This document shows positions 27,130-34,140 of a DNA stretch of 37,181 nt, piece after piece. Under the pieces are notes generated by a model, which saw nothing but the letters and a program-made list of their open reading frames with translations, had not been told where the DNA came from and did not search any database. This DNA is from an uncultured delta proteobacterium (GTDB lineage Bacteria; Myxococcota_A; Polyangia; Polyangiales; JADJMO01), in NCBI GenBank assembly GCA_903923175.1, contig CAIXWQ010000823.1, positions 1 through 37,181 on the forward strand. Reading direction: 5' to 3'. A program made the translations under genes and the position numbers. Each line of letters starts with the position of its first letter. Position 1 is the stretch's first letter.

Positions 27130-27378
27130 ATGGGCGGTCCTCCGGTGTCCGACACGCAGCTCTTCGCCCTGATCGTCCTCAGCTGCGCCGTCGGCGTGAC
27201 GGCGCACCTGGCGATCGTCTGGCAGCTCGCCGCGCACGCTCCGCGCTGGCGATCGCTGCTCGCCCTGCTCGTTCCGCCGCTCACCCTCTTCTTCGGGATC
27301 CGCGCCCGGTCGTTCGTGACGACGGCGGTGTGGGCAGTGGCTTGGATCGTCTACTTCGGCGCGCGTATGCGCGCCTGA
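27130..27378 (+). CDS. Hypothetical membrane protein, 82 residues
   Basis: A small protein with three hydrophobic stretches (LFALIVLSCAVGVTAHLAIV, LLALLVPPLTLFFGIRA, TTAVWAVAWIVYFGARM). It starts at the ATG at 27130; GTG at 27145 is a possible alternative. No strong ribosome site. It stands 28 bases after the lipoprotein and 21 bases before the chimeric Omp85 gene. Function unknown. Confidence 0.6.
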   Translation: MGGPPVSDTQLFALIVLSCAVGVTAHLAIVWQLAAHAPRWRSLLALLVPPLTLFFGIRARSFVTTAVWAVAWIVYFGARMRA

Positions 27379-27399
27379 TCGAGCTTCGCGGTCGCCCCC

Positions 27400-29274
27400 A
27401 TGTCCGACGCCGCCCGCGCACGTCTGCGGCCTCCGTGGGGCCGACGTGTCGCTGCGTGCGCGGCGCTCGTTGGGCTCGCTGGGCTCGCTGCCAGCCTACT
27501 CGGCTGTCCGGTGAGCTTGGCGCGCGGCCAGCTCGCCCTCGACGCCGTCGACGTGGACGGGAACGAGGCCATCGATTCCGACGACCTGAAGGGGGCGATC
27601 GCGAGCGAGCCGACGTCGAAGGTGCTCGGCATTCGCCTCTGGTGGGTCGACTACGGCCTCTACCAGCACGCAATCCTCGAGAAGGATCTGCAGCGGATCG
27701 AGCGCTACTACCACGCGCGCGGCTTCTTCGAGGTCCGCGTCCGCGCGGGCCGCGTCGTGCACGCGGGCGCGCGCAGCGTGAAGGTGCAGATCGTGGTGGA
27801 AGAAGGGCCGCGCGTGCGCATCGGCGCGCTCCTCACGCAGGGATGGGAGGCCCTTCCGAACGCGCTGCGTGCGCGGCTCCTCGACGAGTGGAAGCTCGCC
27901 CTCGAGGCGCCGTTCGACGAGGACGAGTACGTGCGCGCCGGGCAGACCGCCGAGCGGGTGCTCGCCGAGGAGGGCTATGCGCACGCGTCGGTGAAGATGG
28001 GCGTCGAGGTCGATCTGGTCACGCACCGGGCGACGGTTCGCGCCGAGCTCGACGCGGGGCCGATCTGCACGTTCGGCGTCATCACCGTCGTCGGCCTTCG
28101 CGAGCTCTCGGAGGGGGCGGTGCGGCTCGTGCTCGCGCTGGAGCCGGGCAAACCTTACTCGACGAGCAAGATCCGCAGCGCCCGCGACGCGCTGTTCGAG
28201 CTCGGGCTCTTCGACACGGTGCAGGTGGAGCCCAATCTCGTGGATCGGACGGCGACCTCCGTCCCGCTGCTGATCACGGTCCGCGAGTCGAAGCTGCGTA
28301 GCCTGAAGATCGGGCCGGGTTTCCTGCTCGATCCGCTCCGCGACGACGTCCACCTGGTCGCCTCGTGGGAGCACCGCAACCTCCTCGGCGGACTGCGCGA
28401 TTTCACGCTCTCCGCGCGTCCGCTGCTGATGTTCAAGCCCGGGCTCCTCTCGATGAAGACGGCGCGCCCCGGGATCTCGACCGACGCCCTGCTGCGGCAG
28501 CCGAGCTTCCTCGAGGCGCGCACCACGGGGAGCATGGCGACGACCTTCGCGATCCTCCCCGATCCGACCAACGACTACCGCACCACGTCGCTGCGCGGGT
28601 CGATCGGGGTCGATCGGCGCTTCGGGCCCAGCGTCGCCCTGGGGCTCTACTACCGGCGTGGCTTCGACTTCCCGGTCGCCTACGCCGGCGGCTACCTGCC
28701 GCCGAACGTGCTGCCGGGGTACCTGTTCACCGGCGCCGAGGCCGACGCCGTCCCCGCGCACCTCCACGGCGACGCGCGCGACGCCTCGATCCTCCGCCAC
28801 TCCCTCAACGCCGCGATGCTCCGCGGCGGTGCGGCCTACCCGCTCCTCTACGACACGCAGCCCGCCGAGCACCGCGCGCTCTTCGCCGCCCTCGCCCTGC
28901 GCGCGCGCCACGCGGGCGTCGGTCTCTGGCCGCACGACCGGAGCGAACACGGCCTCCCGCTCGCGGAGATCGCGCGGACGACCGCCGCGCCGCTCGTCTG
29001 GCCCAAGCTCTTTCGGCGCGTCGTCGACTTCCTGCGGGCGCGCGCCGACGGCTTCCACGGCACGATCCTCGACTGGCTCGACGATCCGCTCGGCGGCGCG
29101 AGCGGCGACGACCGGTTCACGCGTGCGAACGGCACCTCGTTTCGCCTCCACGACGCGTTGCAGCTCCACGACGGCCACGTCGGCCTGACGCTCGATTCGG
29201 CGAACACCGTCTGCCACGCAGCGCGGCCGGCGCACGCGGAGCGGATCGCCACGAAAATCGCGACAGCCCCCTGA
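27400..29274 (+). CDS. Chimeric gene: Omp85/TamA-like N-terminus fused to half of an SNase-like protein
   Basis: A 624-residue open frame made of two unlike parts. Residues 1-36 form a signal with a lipobox-like LLGC. Residues about 44-300 are three POTRA-like repeats (LDAVDVDGNEAIDSDDLKGA; RIGALLTQGWEALP; FGVITVVGLRELSEG, then KPYSTSKIRSARDALFELGL). Residues 300-430 start an Omp85 barrel (LRSLKIGPGFLLDPLRDDV, WEHRNLLGGLRDFTLS), which stops after only a few strands (GLYYRRGFDFPVAYAGG). From about 437 (LPGYLF) the sequence changes: LRHSLNAAMLRGGAAYPLLY, RHAGVGLWPHD and APLVWPKLFRRVVDFL. This matches what is known of the C-terminal half of a bacterial SNase-like nuclease family. The N-terminal catalytic half is missing. 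A deletion joining two genes in frame is the simplest reading; a barrel this short is unlikely to insert. Confidence 0.7.
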   Translation: MSDAARARLRPPWGRRVAACAALVGLAGLAASLLGCPVSLARGQLALDAVDVDGNEAIDSDDLKGAIASEPTSKVLGIRLWWVDYGLYQHAILEKDLQRIERYYHARGFFEVRVRAGRVVHAGARSVKVQIVVEEGPRVRIGALLTQGWEALPNALRARLLDEWKLALEAPFDEDEYVRAGQTAERVLAEEGYAHASVKMGVEVDLVTHRATVRAELDAGPICTFGVITVVGLRELSEGAVRLVLALEPGKPYSTSKIRSARDALFELGLFDTVQVEPNLVDRTATSVPLLITVRESKLRSLKIGPGFLLDPLRDDVHLVASWEHRNLLGGLRDFTLSARPLLMFKPGLLSMKTARPGISTDALLRQPSFLEARTTGSMATTFAILPDPTNDYRTTSLRGSIGVDRRFGPSVALGLYYRRGFDFPVAYAGGYLPPNVLPGYLFTGAEADAVPAHLHGDARDASILRHSLNAAMLRGGAAYPLLYDTQPAEHRALFAALALRARHAGVGLWPHDRSEHGLPLAEIARTTAAPLVWPKLFRRVVDFLRARADGFHGTILDWLDDPLGGASGDDRFTRANGTSFRLHDALQLHDGHVGLTLDSANTVCHAARPAHAERIATKIATAP

Positions 29275-29283
29275 TTCGATCCG

Positions 29284-29388
29284 GCGAGCGCTCCCCCTCG
29301 CCGATCGAGTGCTCCCCCACCGCCCCGCGAGTGCTCCCCCAGCGTCCCGCGAGTGCTCCCCCAGCGCCCCGCGAGTGCTCCCCCAGCG
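29284..29388 (+). repeat. 22-bp tandem repeat array, left
   Basis: Units are GCGAGTGCTCCCCCAGCG followed by a four-base variable end (mostly CCCC). Copies are at 29327-29348, 29349-29370 and 29371-29388 (last one incomplete), with one variant at 29305-29326 and a diverged one at 29284-29304. It begins 10 bases after the stop of the chimeric Omp85 gene. The same unit recurs at 36721-36864 in the same orientation. Confidence 0.9.
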
Positions 29389-29408
29389 GCTTTGCCTCTA
29401 AAGACGCC
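29388..29408 (-). repeat. 21-bp composite repeat core, left copy (inverted)
   Basis: On the minus strand this 21-base stretch (GGCGTC, TTTAGAGG, CAAAGCC) matches the plus-strand stretch at 36699-36719 (GGCGTC, ATTTAGGG, CAAAGCC) with one insertion each way. The pair is inverted while the adjoining 22-bp arrays are direct. A direct 12-base copy, CTTTCGGGGCAG, also occurs at 29420-29431 and 36686-36697. Confidence 0.7.
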
Positions 29409-29521
29409 TTCGGGCCCGACTTTCGGGGCAGCCGCGCGGGATAAAAGGCAGGCCAACGACGCGACGCGGCGGACGTTGATCGACCCTGCGTCCGGTGTAC
29501 GGGCGGGCGCGGAGGTTCCCA

Positions 29522-29725
29522 ATGGCGAACGAATCCGATCTCAATCCTGGCGATGTGGTGAAGCTCAAGTCTGGTGGCCCCCGCATGACCGTCATCACCG
29601 GAAACGACGGCCGGGGGTGGGCCGAGTGCACGTGGTTCGAGGGCACCGCCCCGAAGGCGACGAAGTTCCTGGCTGCGACGCTGGAACGCGTGAAGCCGTT
29701 CCCGACGCACACCGACGACGAGTAG
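29522..29725 (+). CDS. DUF2158/YodC-like small protein
   Basis: A 67-residue protein whose fold signs are LNPGDVVKLKSGGPRMTV followed by WAECTWFEG, the pattern of the small YodC/DUF2158 family (a beta-barrel-like domain where GDVVxLKSGGPxMTV is characteristic). GGAGG at 29511-29515 lies 6 bases before the ATG; a longer frame upstream (from 29495) is not needed. The family's function is unknown. It is the first gene inside the left repeat array. Confidence 0.85.
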   Translation: MANESDLNPGDVVKLKSGGPRMTVITGNDGRGWAECTWFEGTAPKATKFLAATLERVKPFPTHTDDE

Positions 29726-29795
29726 TCGTCGTCTCAAGCCCGGGCAAACCGACGCGAGGGCGAGAGCTGCCGTCGCGTCGGTGTACTACGAGATC

Positions 29796-30008
29796 ATGAA
29801 GCCCGTTCCCGACTGGTTCCGCGCCCGCCTACACGCGGCGCTCGATGCCGCTCTCGACTCGTGCCAGGGCGACGTGAGCTTCGCCGTCGAGGGCGAGGCG
29901 CCCGCCCTGTTGTGGATCAGGGTGCCGACGCAGCTCACGGACGAGCAGCTCGACGCCGCCATGGACGCCGCAGCCCGGTGGCCCGGCGCGGAGAACCACC
30001 GTGATTGA
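29796..30008 (+). CDS. Hypothetical protein
   Basis: A 70-residue protein from the ATG at 29796 (a GTG at 29781 would add five residues). Its sequence has an amphipathic first helix (WFRARLHAALDAALDSC), a beta segment (FAVEGEAPALLWIRVP) and a second helix (LTDEQLDAAMDAAARWP). No family recognised. The next gene begins at 30001, before this one ends. Confidence 0.5.
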   Translation: MKPVPDWFRARLHAALDAALDSCQGDVSFAVEGEAPALLWIRVPTQLTDEQLDAAMDAAARWPGAENHRD

Positions 30009-30204
30009 TCGTTCCTGCATTTCCGTCTCGCCCATCATCTCGATCAACGCCCGGGTAAAACGTGTCAAGGTCACGGATTTGGAGACGTTCGTGACGATGC
30101 ACACGGGCAGATCGTTCGCGACCAGCAATGCGCTCGAAGACGACGACGGGACGTTCGCTGGACGCGCGGTGGCGGCAGGGTGCGCCACGGGGCAGTCGAG
30201 ATGA
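30001..30204 (+). CDS. Hypothetical protein, overlapping neighbours at both ends
   Basis: A 67-residue frame starting with GTG, 8 bases before the end of the preceding gene. Its TGA overlaps the next ATG (ATGA). The sequence is basic at the start (NARVKRVKVTDLETFVTMH) and Ala/Gly-rich at the end. The chain of overlaps is the main evidence that it is a gene; there is no recognised domain. Confidence 0.4.
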   Translation: MIDRSCISVSPIISINARVKRVKVTDLETFVTMHTGRSFATSNALEDDDGTFAGRAVAAGCATGQSR

Positions 30205-30563
30205 GCGGTTCGGACTTCTTCAATCGCAAGGGCATCGACGCCAACAAGATCGCGGCCCCCGACAACGACACGGAGCCTGCTACCGATGCCGTCGGCGAGG
30301 AAGGGCGCGTTCAGCTCCTTGTACAGAAGGCGCTGTCCCAGATGGCCTCAACGCTCGTCGATGTGGACCTCCTGATGCCCGAGCTGCGGACGTTGTTCGC
30401 GAGCCAGCCGTCGCTCGGGCCCGTGCTTGATCGTCTCGCCGGGGCTTCTGCGGGGCTGATTCGGGCGGGAAGTCGTGTCGGGACGCTGTACGCGAAGGTC
30501 ACTTCGGAGGGCTTCCTGGAGATCAGCTTCAAGAGCCGCTACCGCATCACGGGCCCCCGATAG
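30201..30563 (+). CDS. Hypothetical protein
   Basis: A 120-residue protein from the ATG at 30201 (MSGSDFFNRKGIDANKIAAP). After an acidic segment comes a long helical part (VQLLVQKALSQMASTLVDVD, LLMPELRTLFASQPSL) and a beta segment at the end (TLYAKVTSEGFLEISFKSRY). It is translationally coupled to the gene before it. Function unknown. Confidence 0.6.
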   Translation: MSGSDFFNRKGIDANKIAAPDNDTEPATDAVGEEGRVQLLVQKALSQMASTLVDVDLLMPELRTLFASQPSLGPVLDRLAGASAGLIRAGSRVGTLYAKVTSEGFLEISFKSRYRITGPR

Positions 30564-30591
30564 AGGATTCCCTTATCGATCCCTGTGATCG

Positions 30592-30927
30592 ATGGACCCG
30601 CTCGCCCGCAAGGTTGCTACCCGCTTCGCGTCGATCAGGAACCCTGACCCGGGGCAGCTCGAATCCCTCGCCACGGTGTCCATCGACGGCAGCGATGGTG
30701 GAACGAACATCTCGTTCGACGAGTTCCGAAGCAGCCGCGACAAGCCGAGATTCAGGATGCAGGTCAAGACCCTGCACTACGCCACCAGCTCGGGCTCGGA
30801 GTTGGACCTGCCAACCGAGTGGGTCGTGGACCGCATGATCGCAGGGCTCATGACGGTGCGTACCAGGATGGCCGAACTACGCGCAGCCGGTGAGTTCAGC
30901 TCGTACTACGACAACGACGGACGTTGA
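30592..30927 (+). CDS. Hypothetical protein
   Basis: A 111-residue protein from the ATG at 30592, with no good ribosome site nearby (an AGAGGA lies 24 bases upstream). Content: basic start, GTNISFDEFRSS, then FRMQVKTLHYATSSGSELDL, and a C-terminal helix RMIAGLMTVRTRMAELRAAG. It may be co-transcribed with the preceding small genes (28-base gap). It ends 14 bases from the convergent HTH gene. Not recognised. Confidence 0.6.
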   Translation: MDPLARKVATRFASIRNPDPGQLESLATVSIDGSDGGTNISFDEFRSSRDKPRFRMQVKTLHYATSSGSELDLPTEWVVDRMIAGLMTVRTRMAELRAAGEFSSYYDNDGR

Positions 30928-30940
30928 ATCCCCTGCGCGA

Positions 30941-31240
30941 TCACTCATCTCCGGCGAGCCGGATCGGTTCCCCATCGGGGCCACGGCCGCAGTGGGGACA
31001 CGTTCCCGGCGACGGAAACCGCCCCGTGGTCACGTCCTCGAACGACACGGACCCGAGCTTGGCGATCTTGTAGGTCAACATCGGCGTCGCCGTGCGCCCG
31101 TTCGCCACGTTGGTGAGCGACCGTTCCTTCATCTTCAAGACCTTCGCCAACGTCTTCCACGTGCCGAGCCGATGCCGAAGGAACGCGAGTGCGGCGCGCA
31201 CGTTCTTCTGCTCGTCGGCCGTGAGATCGAAGTTGATCAC
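30941..31240 (-). CDS. Small HTH protein coupled to the transposase
   Basis: A 99-residue protein starting with the GTG that overlaps the transposase stop (GTGA). The first 70 residues look like an XRE-type helix-turn-helix: FLRHRLGTWKTLAKVLKMKE, RSLTNVANGRT, LTYKIAKLGSVSFEDVTTG. A single CPHC pair follows at C81/C84; the partner pair for a zinc site is not present. It could bind DNA next to or together with the transposase, perhaps as repressor or targeting factor. This two-gene arrangement is unusual for an insertion sequence. Confidence 0.65.
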   Translation of the reverse strand: MINFDLTADEQKNVRAALAFLRHRLGTWKTLAKVLKMKERSLTNVANGRTATPMLTYKIAKLGSVSFEDVTTGRFPSPGTCPHCGRGPDGEPIRLAGDE

Positions 31241-32463
31241 GACGCCACCCCCGTGGCCTGCGACCAGAACGAAGGGTCGATCCCCAGCTCGTGGATCGAG
31301 TGAACGACCGTCACGACGTTGTGCGCGAGCAGCTTGAGCCAGACCTCGTTGTACTGCGCGATGGGGCTCTTCGCGCGGACGCTCGGCCCGAACTTGCGCT
31401 TCACCGCGCTGAACACGGACTCGACGTTCGACCGCTTGTGGTAGTGGTTCAGGTACGTCGGGCGGTTCAGCGAGAACAGGTGGTACATCTGCTTCCAGAT
31501 GTCGGGCCCTTCGGATTCCTCGCCGACCGAGTTCCCCTTGAACATGATGTACGGCGTCGCGCCCGTCGCCTGGACGGCCTTGTAGTTCTCGAAGCTCAAG
31601 TAGCCCTTGTCGGCGCTCAGCTCGCGCATCTTGAAGTTCTTCGCCGTGCTCTTCACGAGGTCGGGCAGCATCGGGCAGTCGTTCTGATCGCCCTCCGTCA
31701 CCTCGGCGCTCGTGACGATGCCGGTCTTCACGCCGACGACGGCGTGCGCCTTGACCCAACGGTGGGCCTTCATCTCCTTGCCGTACTTGTGGTCGTACCA
31801 GCGGACGTACGAGGTCGTGGTGAACCCCGTGCCGTCGATGGCGAAGTCGTTCTCGATGGCCCGAAGCGGCGTCGCCGACTGCTCGACGAGCGACTTGAGG
31901 ATCGGCGTGATCGAGTCGTCGTCCATGTAGCGGAAGATCGAGTTGTAGTGCGGCGCGTGCTCGATGAGCCCCTTCTCCTCGCATCGTTCGATGTCGGTCG
32001 TCGCGCGACGGCCGGAGACCGTCGAGTAGACCTTCATCGCGGCCGAGTAGATCACGTCGGAGAGGGCGAGACGCGGGCGTCCCGTCTTCTGCTGCGGCTG
32101 CGGCACCCGTTCGCACAGGGCCCGAAGAAGCGTCTCGAAACGACCCTTCTCCCCGCACTGCGCGGCGTTGTACGCGACCCAGTTCTGACTGTAGGTGACC
32201 TTCATCGTTTCCGTCACGACGGTGCCGCCGTCCGGCATCGCAACCCGATGCCTCGCGTACTCGACCGCCCAGATGTGCTTGCAGGCGACGCCGCGCGTCT
32301 CGTGATCGGGGCACGTACACGTTCCAGATCGCGCATCGACGACGTACGTGCCGTCATGCGACTGCGACGGGACGATCCAGATCCCGTGCAGCGACTTCAC
32401 GCGCTTCCCCTTGGCAATCTGGAGTCCACGAGCCTGGCGCGGGTCCATCGTGATCGCTTCCAT
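31237..32463 (-). CDS. Transposase with N-terminal SWIM zinc finger and DDE domain
   Basis: A 408-residue protein, start ATG at 32463 (other in-frame starts at 32472 TTG and 32448 ATG). Residues 36-73 form a SWIM zinc finger CxCx(9)CxH: C49, C51, C61, H63 (GTCTCPDHETRGVACKHIW). Residues about 85-400 are a DDE transposase domain of the IS4/IS5-like DDE_Tnp_1 kind: D210 in FAIDGTGF, D285 in LSADKGYLS, and E348 in KRSNVESVFSAVKRKFG. All three acidic residues and the K/R-x-x-NVE motif are intact, so it may be active. SWIM fingers bind DNA or protein and are known in MuDR-type eukaryotic transposases; this domain order is not the common one in bacteria. No clear terminal inverted repeats were seen around it. 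Confidence 0.85.
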   Translation of the reverse strand: MEAITMDPRQARGLQIAKGKRVKSLHGIWIVPSQSHDGTYVVDARSGTCTCPDHETRGVACKHIWAVEYARHRVAMPDGGTVVTETMKVTYSQNWVAYNAAQCGEKGRFETLLRALCERVPQPQQKTGRPRLALSDVIYSAAMKVYSTVSGRRATTDIERCEEKGLIEHAPHYNSIFRYMDDDSITPILKSLVEQSATPLRAIENDFAIDGTGFTTTSYVRWYDHKYGKEMKAHRWVKAHAVVGVKTGIVTSAEVTEGDQNDCPMLPDLVKSTAKNFKMRELSADKGYLSFENYKAVQATGATPYIMFKGNSVGEESEGPDIWKQMYHLFSLNRPTYLNHYHKRSNVESVFSAVKRKFGPSVRAKSPIAQYNEVWLKLLAHNVVTVVHSIHELGIDPSFWSQATGVAS

Positions 32464-32489
32464 GGATCTCAACTTACGTCGCCGAGTTT

Positions 32490-32515
32490 ACCTGTCAAGG
32501 TAAGCATTGACAGGT
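32490..32515. promoter_or_regulatory. Divergent operator-promoter palindrome
   Basis: ACCTGTCAA (32490-32498), an 8-base spacer, and TTGACAGGT (32507-32515) form a perfect 9-8-9 inverted repeat. Nested in it is TTACC/GGTAA with a 6-base spacer. Each arm contains TTGACA on one strand, a consensus -35 box pointing away from the centre: plus strand at 32507-32512 and minus strand at 32498-32493. Confidence 0.65.
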
Positions 32516-32535
32516 GGCACCCGGAGACGTAGATT
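32507..32535 (+). promoter_or_regulatory. Promoter of the zinc-ribbon gene (leaderless)
   Basis: TTGACA (32507-32512), a 17-base spacer and TAGATT (32530-32535) give a perfect -35 and a 4/6 match for the -10. Start of transcription would be about 32542, at the ATG of the gene (32543), so the message appears leaderless and there is no ribosome site in front of the ATG. Confidence 0.55.
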
Positions 32536-32542
32536 TCCGTCC

Positions 32543-32794
32543 ATGAAGTGGGTCAAGCAGGTCGTAACGATCTGGAAGGTGCGGTGTCTCCGTTGTGGTC
32601 ACGAGTGGGTGCCACGCGGCGCCGATGAACACACGGACAGTAGGGCGCCGCCCGAGCTTGAGAGCCCGCCGCGCATCTGTCCGAAGTGCAAGTCGGCCTA
32701 CTTCGATGTTCCGCCGAAGAGCGACAACCCGGACGAGGCCCCGGCGCCCGCCGGTAAGAAGCCCCGGCGGGCGCAGAAAGGCCGGTCCAGCTAG
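32543..32794 (+). CDS. Zinc-ribbon protein
   Basis: An 83-residue protein from the ATG at 32543. It has two Cys pairs, CLRCGHEWVPR and CPKCKSAYFDVP, the classic CxxCGHxW...CPxCKS zinc-ribbon (rubredoxin-like) pattern found in small prokaryotic proteins. An acidic/Pro linker joins them, and the C-terminus is basic. A DNA- or RNA-binding role is possible. It is divergent from the SWIM-transposase, with which it shares the palindromic promoter region. Its 3' end holds an 11-bp inverted repeat (32744-32774). Confidence 0.75.
   Translation: MKWVKQVVTIWKVRCLRCGHEWVPRGADEHTDSRAPPELESPPRICPKCKSAYFDVPPKSDNPDEAPAPAGKKPRRAQKGRSS
32744..32774 (+). repeat. 11-bp GC hairpin inside the 3' end of the zinc-ribbon gene
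   Basis: GCGCCCGCCGG (32744-32754) and CCGGCGGGCGC (32764-32774) are perfect complements with a 9-base loop. It lies in the last 50 bases of the coding region. No T-run follows, so it may be an attenuating hairpin or a Rho-type terminator part. Confidence 0.5.
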
Positions 32795-33071
32795 GCGTTT
32801 GCGTGCCCATCCGTGGCGTACCAGGCGCGGAGCCTGACCACGAGCGGGCACACGAGGGCCTGCCGGAAGTGCGCGGTTTTCAAGGCGCGACTCCCTTCGT
32901 GTCGATTTCGGTGGCGCCGGTTTCCCGGCGGTGTAGAGAGGGATTGTCGAGCGCCCCCCGTTGAAGAGAAGGTGCTCGACTCCCTGGATAAGGGCGTGAC
33001 GTGGTGGGCCTCCCGGTTACCAGCCGAGAGGTTCACTGCTTTTTGGCGCCAGCAGCAGGCGGATCCCTGGC
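32795..33071. other. Non-coding gap with nested inverted repeats
   Basis: A 277-base gap between two convergent genes, with no supported gene. It contains GTGCCC (32803-32808) pairing with GGGCAC (32846-32851), and inside it CAGGC (32822-32826) with GCCTG (32832-32836). This could be an RNA structure or the shared terminator region. Confidence 0.3.
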
Positions 33072-33575
33072 TCAGTTCTGCTTCTTCGGCGCCTCCGGCA
33101 GATCGCTCGACAGGACCGTAGGACCGGCGCGGTAGCCGTCGCCGCCCTTCCCGATCACGTCGGTGACCTTGAGCGAGAGCTTCACCGCGCGCTTCACGAG
33201 GCCCGCGTAGATGCCCCCGAGACGGTTGGCACCACGCCCTTCGAGCCCGAGAGCGGCGCACAGCTCGTCACGGCTCACGATGTCGCCACCGTGCTCACGG
33301 AGCACGTGCAGCAGGCGGAGCTGGTAGACCTGCTCCGGCCGCGAGAGGTACGCGATGAACTGCTCCCACGGCGTCTGCGGGACCGCCGGGGAGGCGAGAG
33401 AAGGCATCGGGGTGGATGCCTCGGTGGTGCTCGAACGTGTCGCGAGGCCGCGACGGGATGCTTCGAGCGCGAGTTCGATGGCGGTGGTGATCGAGCCCGT
33501 CGTGATCGCGATGCCCGCGACCTCAACGACCATCGAGCCACTCGTGTTGGACATGGCTGTAGTGGACTGACCCAT
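33072..33575 (-). CDS. Hypothetical protein with winged-helix-like C-terminus
   Basis: A 167-residue protein; ATG at 33575 with a second in-frame ATG at 33554. The first half is Ser/Thr/Ala-rich. The second half (about 66-150) reads TPWEQFIAYLSRPEQVYQLR followed by LHVLREHGGDIVSRDELCAAL and GANRLGGIYAGLVKRAVKLSLKV, which resembles a winged-helix DNA-binding domain. The last part (GYRAGPTVLSSDLPEAPKKQN) is polar. It is upstream-neighboured by a 9-8-9 palindrome at 33641-33666. Possible regulator; not assigned to a family. Confidence 0.6.
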   Translation of the reverse strand: MGQSTTAMSNTSGSMVVEVAGIAITTGSITTAIELALEASRRGLATRSSTTEASTPMPSLASPAVPQTPWEQFIAYLSRPEQVYQLRLLHVLREHGGDIVSRDELCAALGLEGRGANRLGGIYAGLVKRAVKLSLKVTDVIGKGGDGYRAGPTVLSSDLPEAPKKQN

Positions 33576-33640
33576 GAGGCAACTCGGGTTAGCACCCGTC
33601 CGTCATGCTGCCCAGCACATTTCGCCAATGGTTCCGGCTA

Positions 33641-33666
33641 CTTGAGGGTTGCATAAGACCCTCAAG
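33641..33666. promoter_or_regulatory. Second 9-8-9 palindrome, candidate operator
   Basis: CTTGAGGGT (33641-33649), an 8-base spacer, and ACCCTCAAG (33658-33666) are perfect complements. The geometry equals that of the palindrome at 32490-32515, but the half-site differs. It lies 66 bases upstream of the winged-helix-like gene (start at 33575). Confidence 0.5.
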
Positions 33667-33787
33667 ATGCAGGCGATTGATTCGATTGAGGATCTCGTCG
33701 GGCCCTTCCAGCCAAAGGCATGTCGATTTTTCGATCTGGCTGCTTTCAAGCCTGATCGTGACGACCCTCATATAGGACCGCTACACC

Positions 33788-34054
33788 TCATTCCGACTTG
33801 GGGGGCTGCTCGACCTTGTTTCGCAGCACGAGATCGAAGTTGAGATCCGCATCCAGGGCAGCGGCCAACGCCAACAACTTCTCGATGGTGACGTTGAGCT
33901 GGCCCTTCTCGTACTTGCGGATGTTCGCGCGGTCGATCTTCGTTCGGAGTTCGAGGTCGAGCTGCGAGAGCCCGCGTGCCTCCCGTGCGGCACGGAGCTT
34001 CTTGCCGATGGCAAGCGCGAACGCGGCGACGTGTTCTTCGAGCGGCTTGATCAC
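33788..34054 (-). CDS. XRE-family helix-turn-helix regulator
   Basis: An 88-residue protein from the GTG at 34054; an in-frame extension upstream exists but reads as non-coding. The HTH (about 17-72) is typical: IGKKLRAAREARGLSQLDLE, LRTKIDRANIRKYEKGQLNV and TIEKLLALAAALD. It starts 86 bases from the divergent lipoprotein gene at 34141 and may control it. The two 9-8-9 palindromes in the island are possible targets. Confidence 0.85.
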   Translation of the reverse strand: MIKPLEEHVAAFALAIGKKLRAAREARGLSQLDLELRTKIDRANIRKYEKGQLNVTIEKLLALAAALDADLNFDLVLRNKVEQPPKSE

Positions 34055-34140
34055 CGTCGCAGTCGCAGGCTTGCCGCCCCGCCCCGGAAGCGGTGATATA
34101 CGCCCCGGGTTACATGCGACCCCTGCGGACGGAGGTGACG

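Noticed and set aside
29284-29388. 22-bp units considered as a CRISPR array
   Set aside because: The units are directly joined with no spacers, so they are a tandem repeat, not a CRISPR.
33589-33843. Short frames of 60-64 codons on each strand in the gap beside the 9-8-9 palindrome
   Set aside because: They overlap the palindrome and the XRE gene end, lack ribosome sites and have no domain. A small gene cannot be fully excluded.
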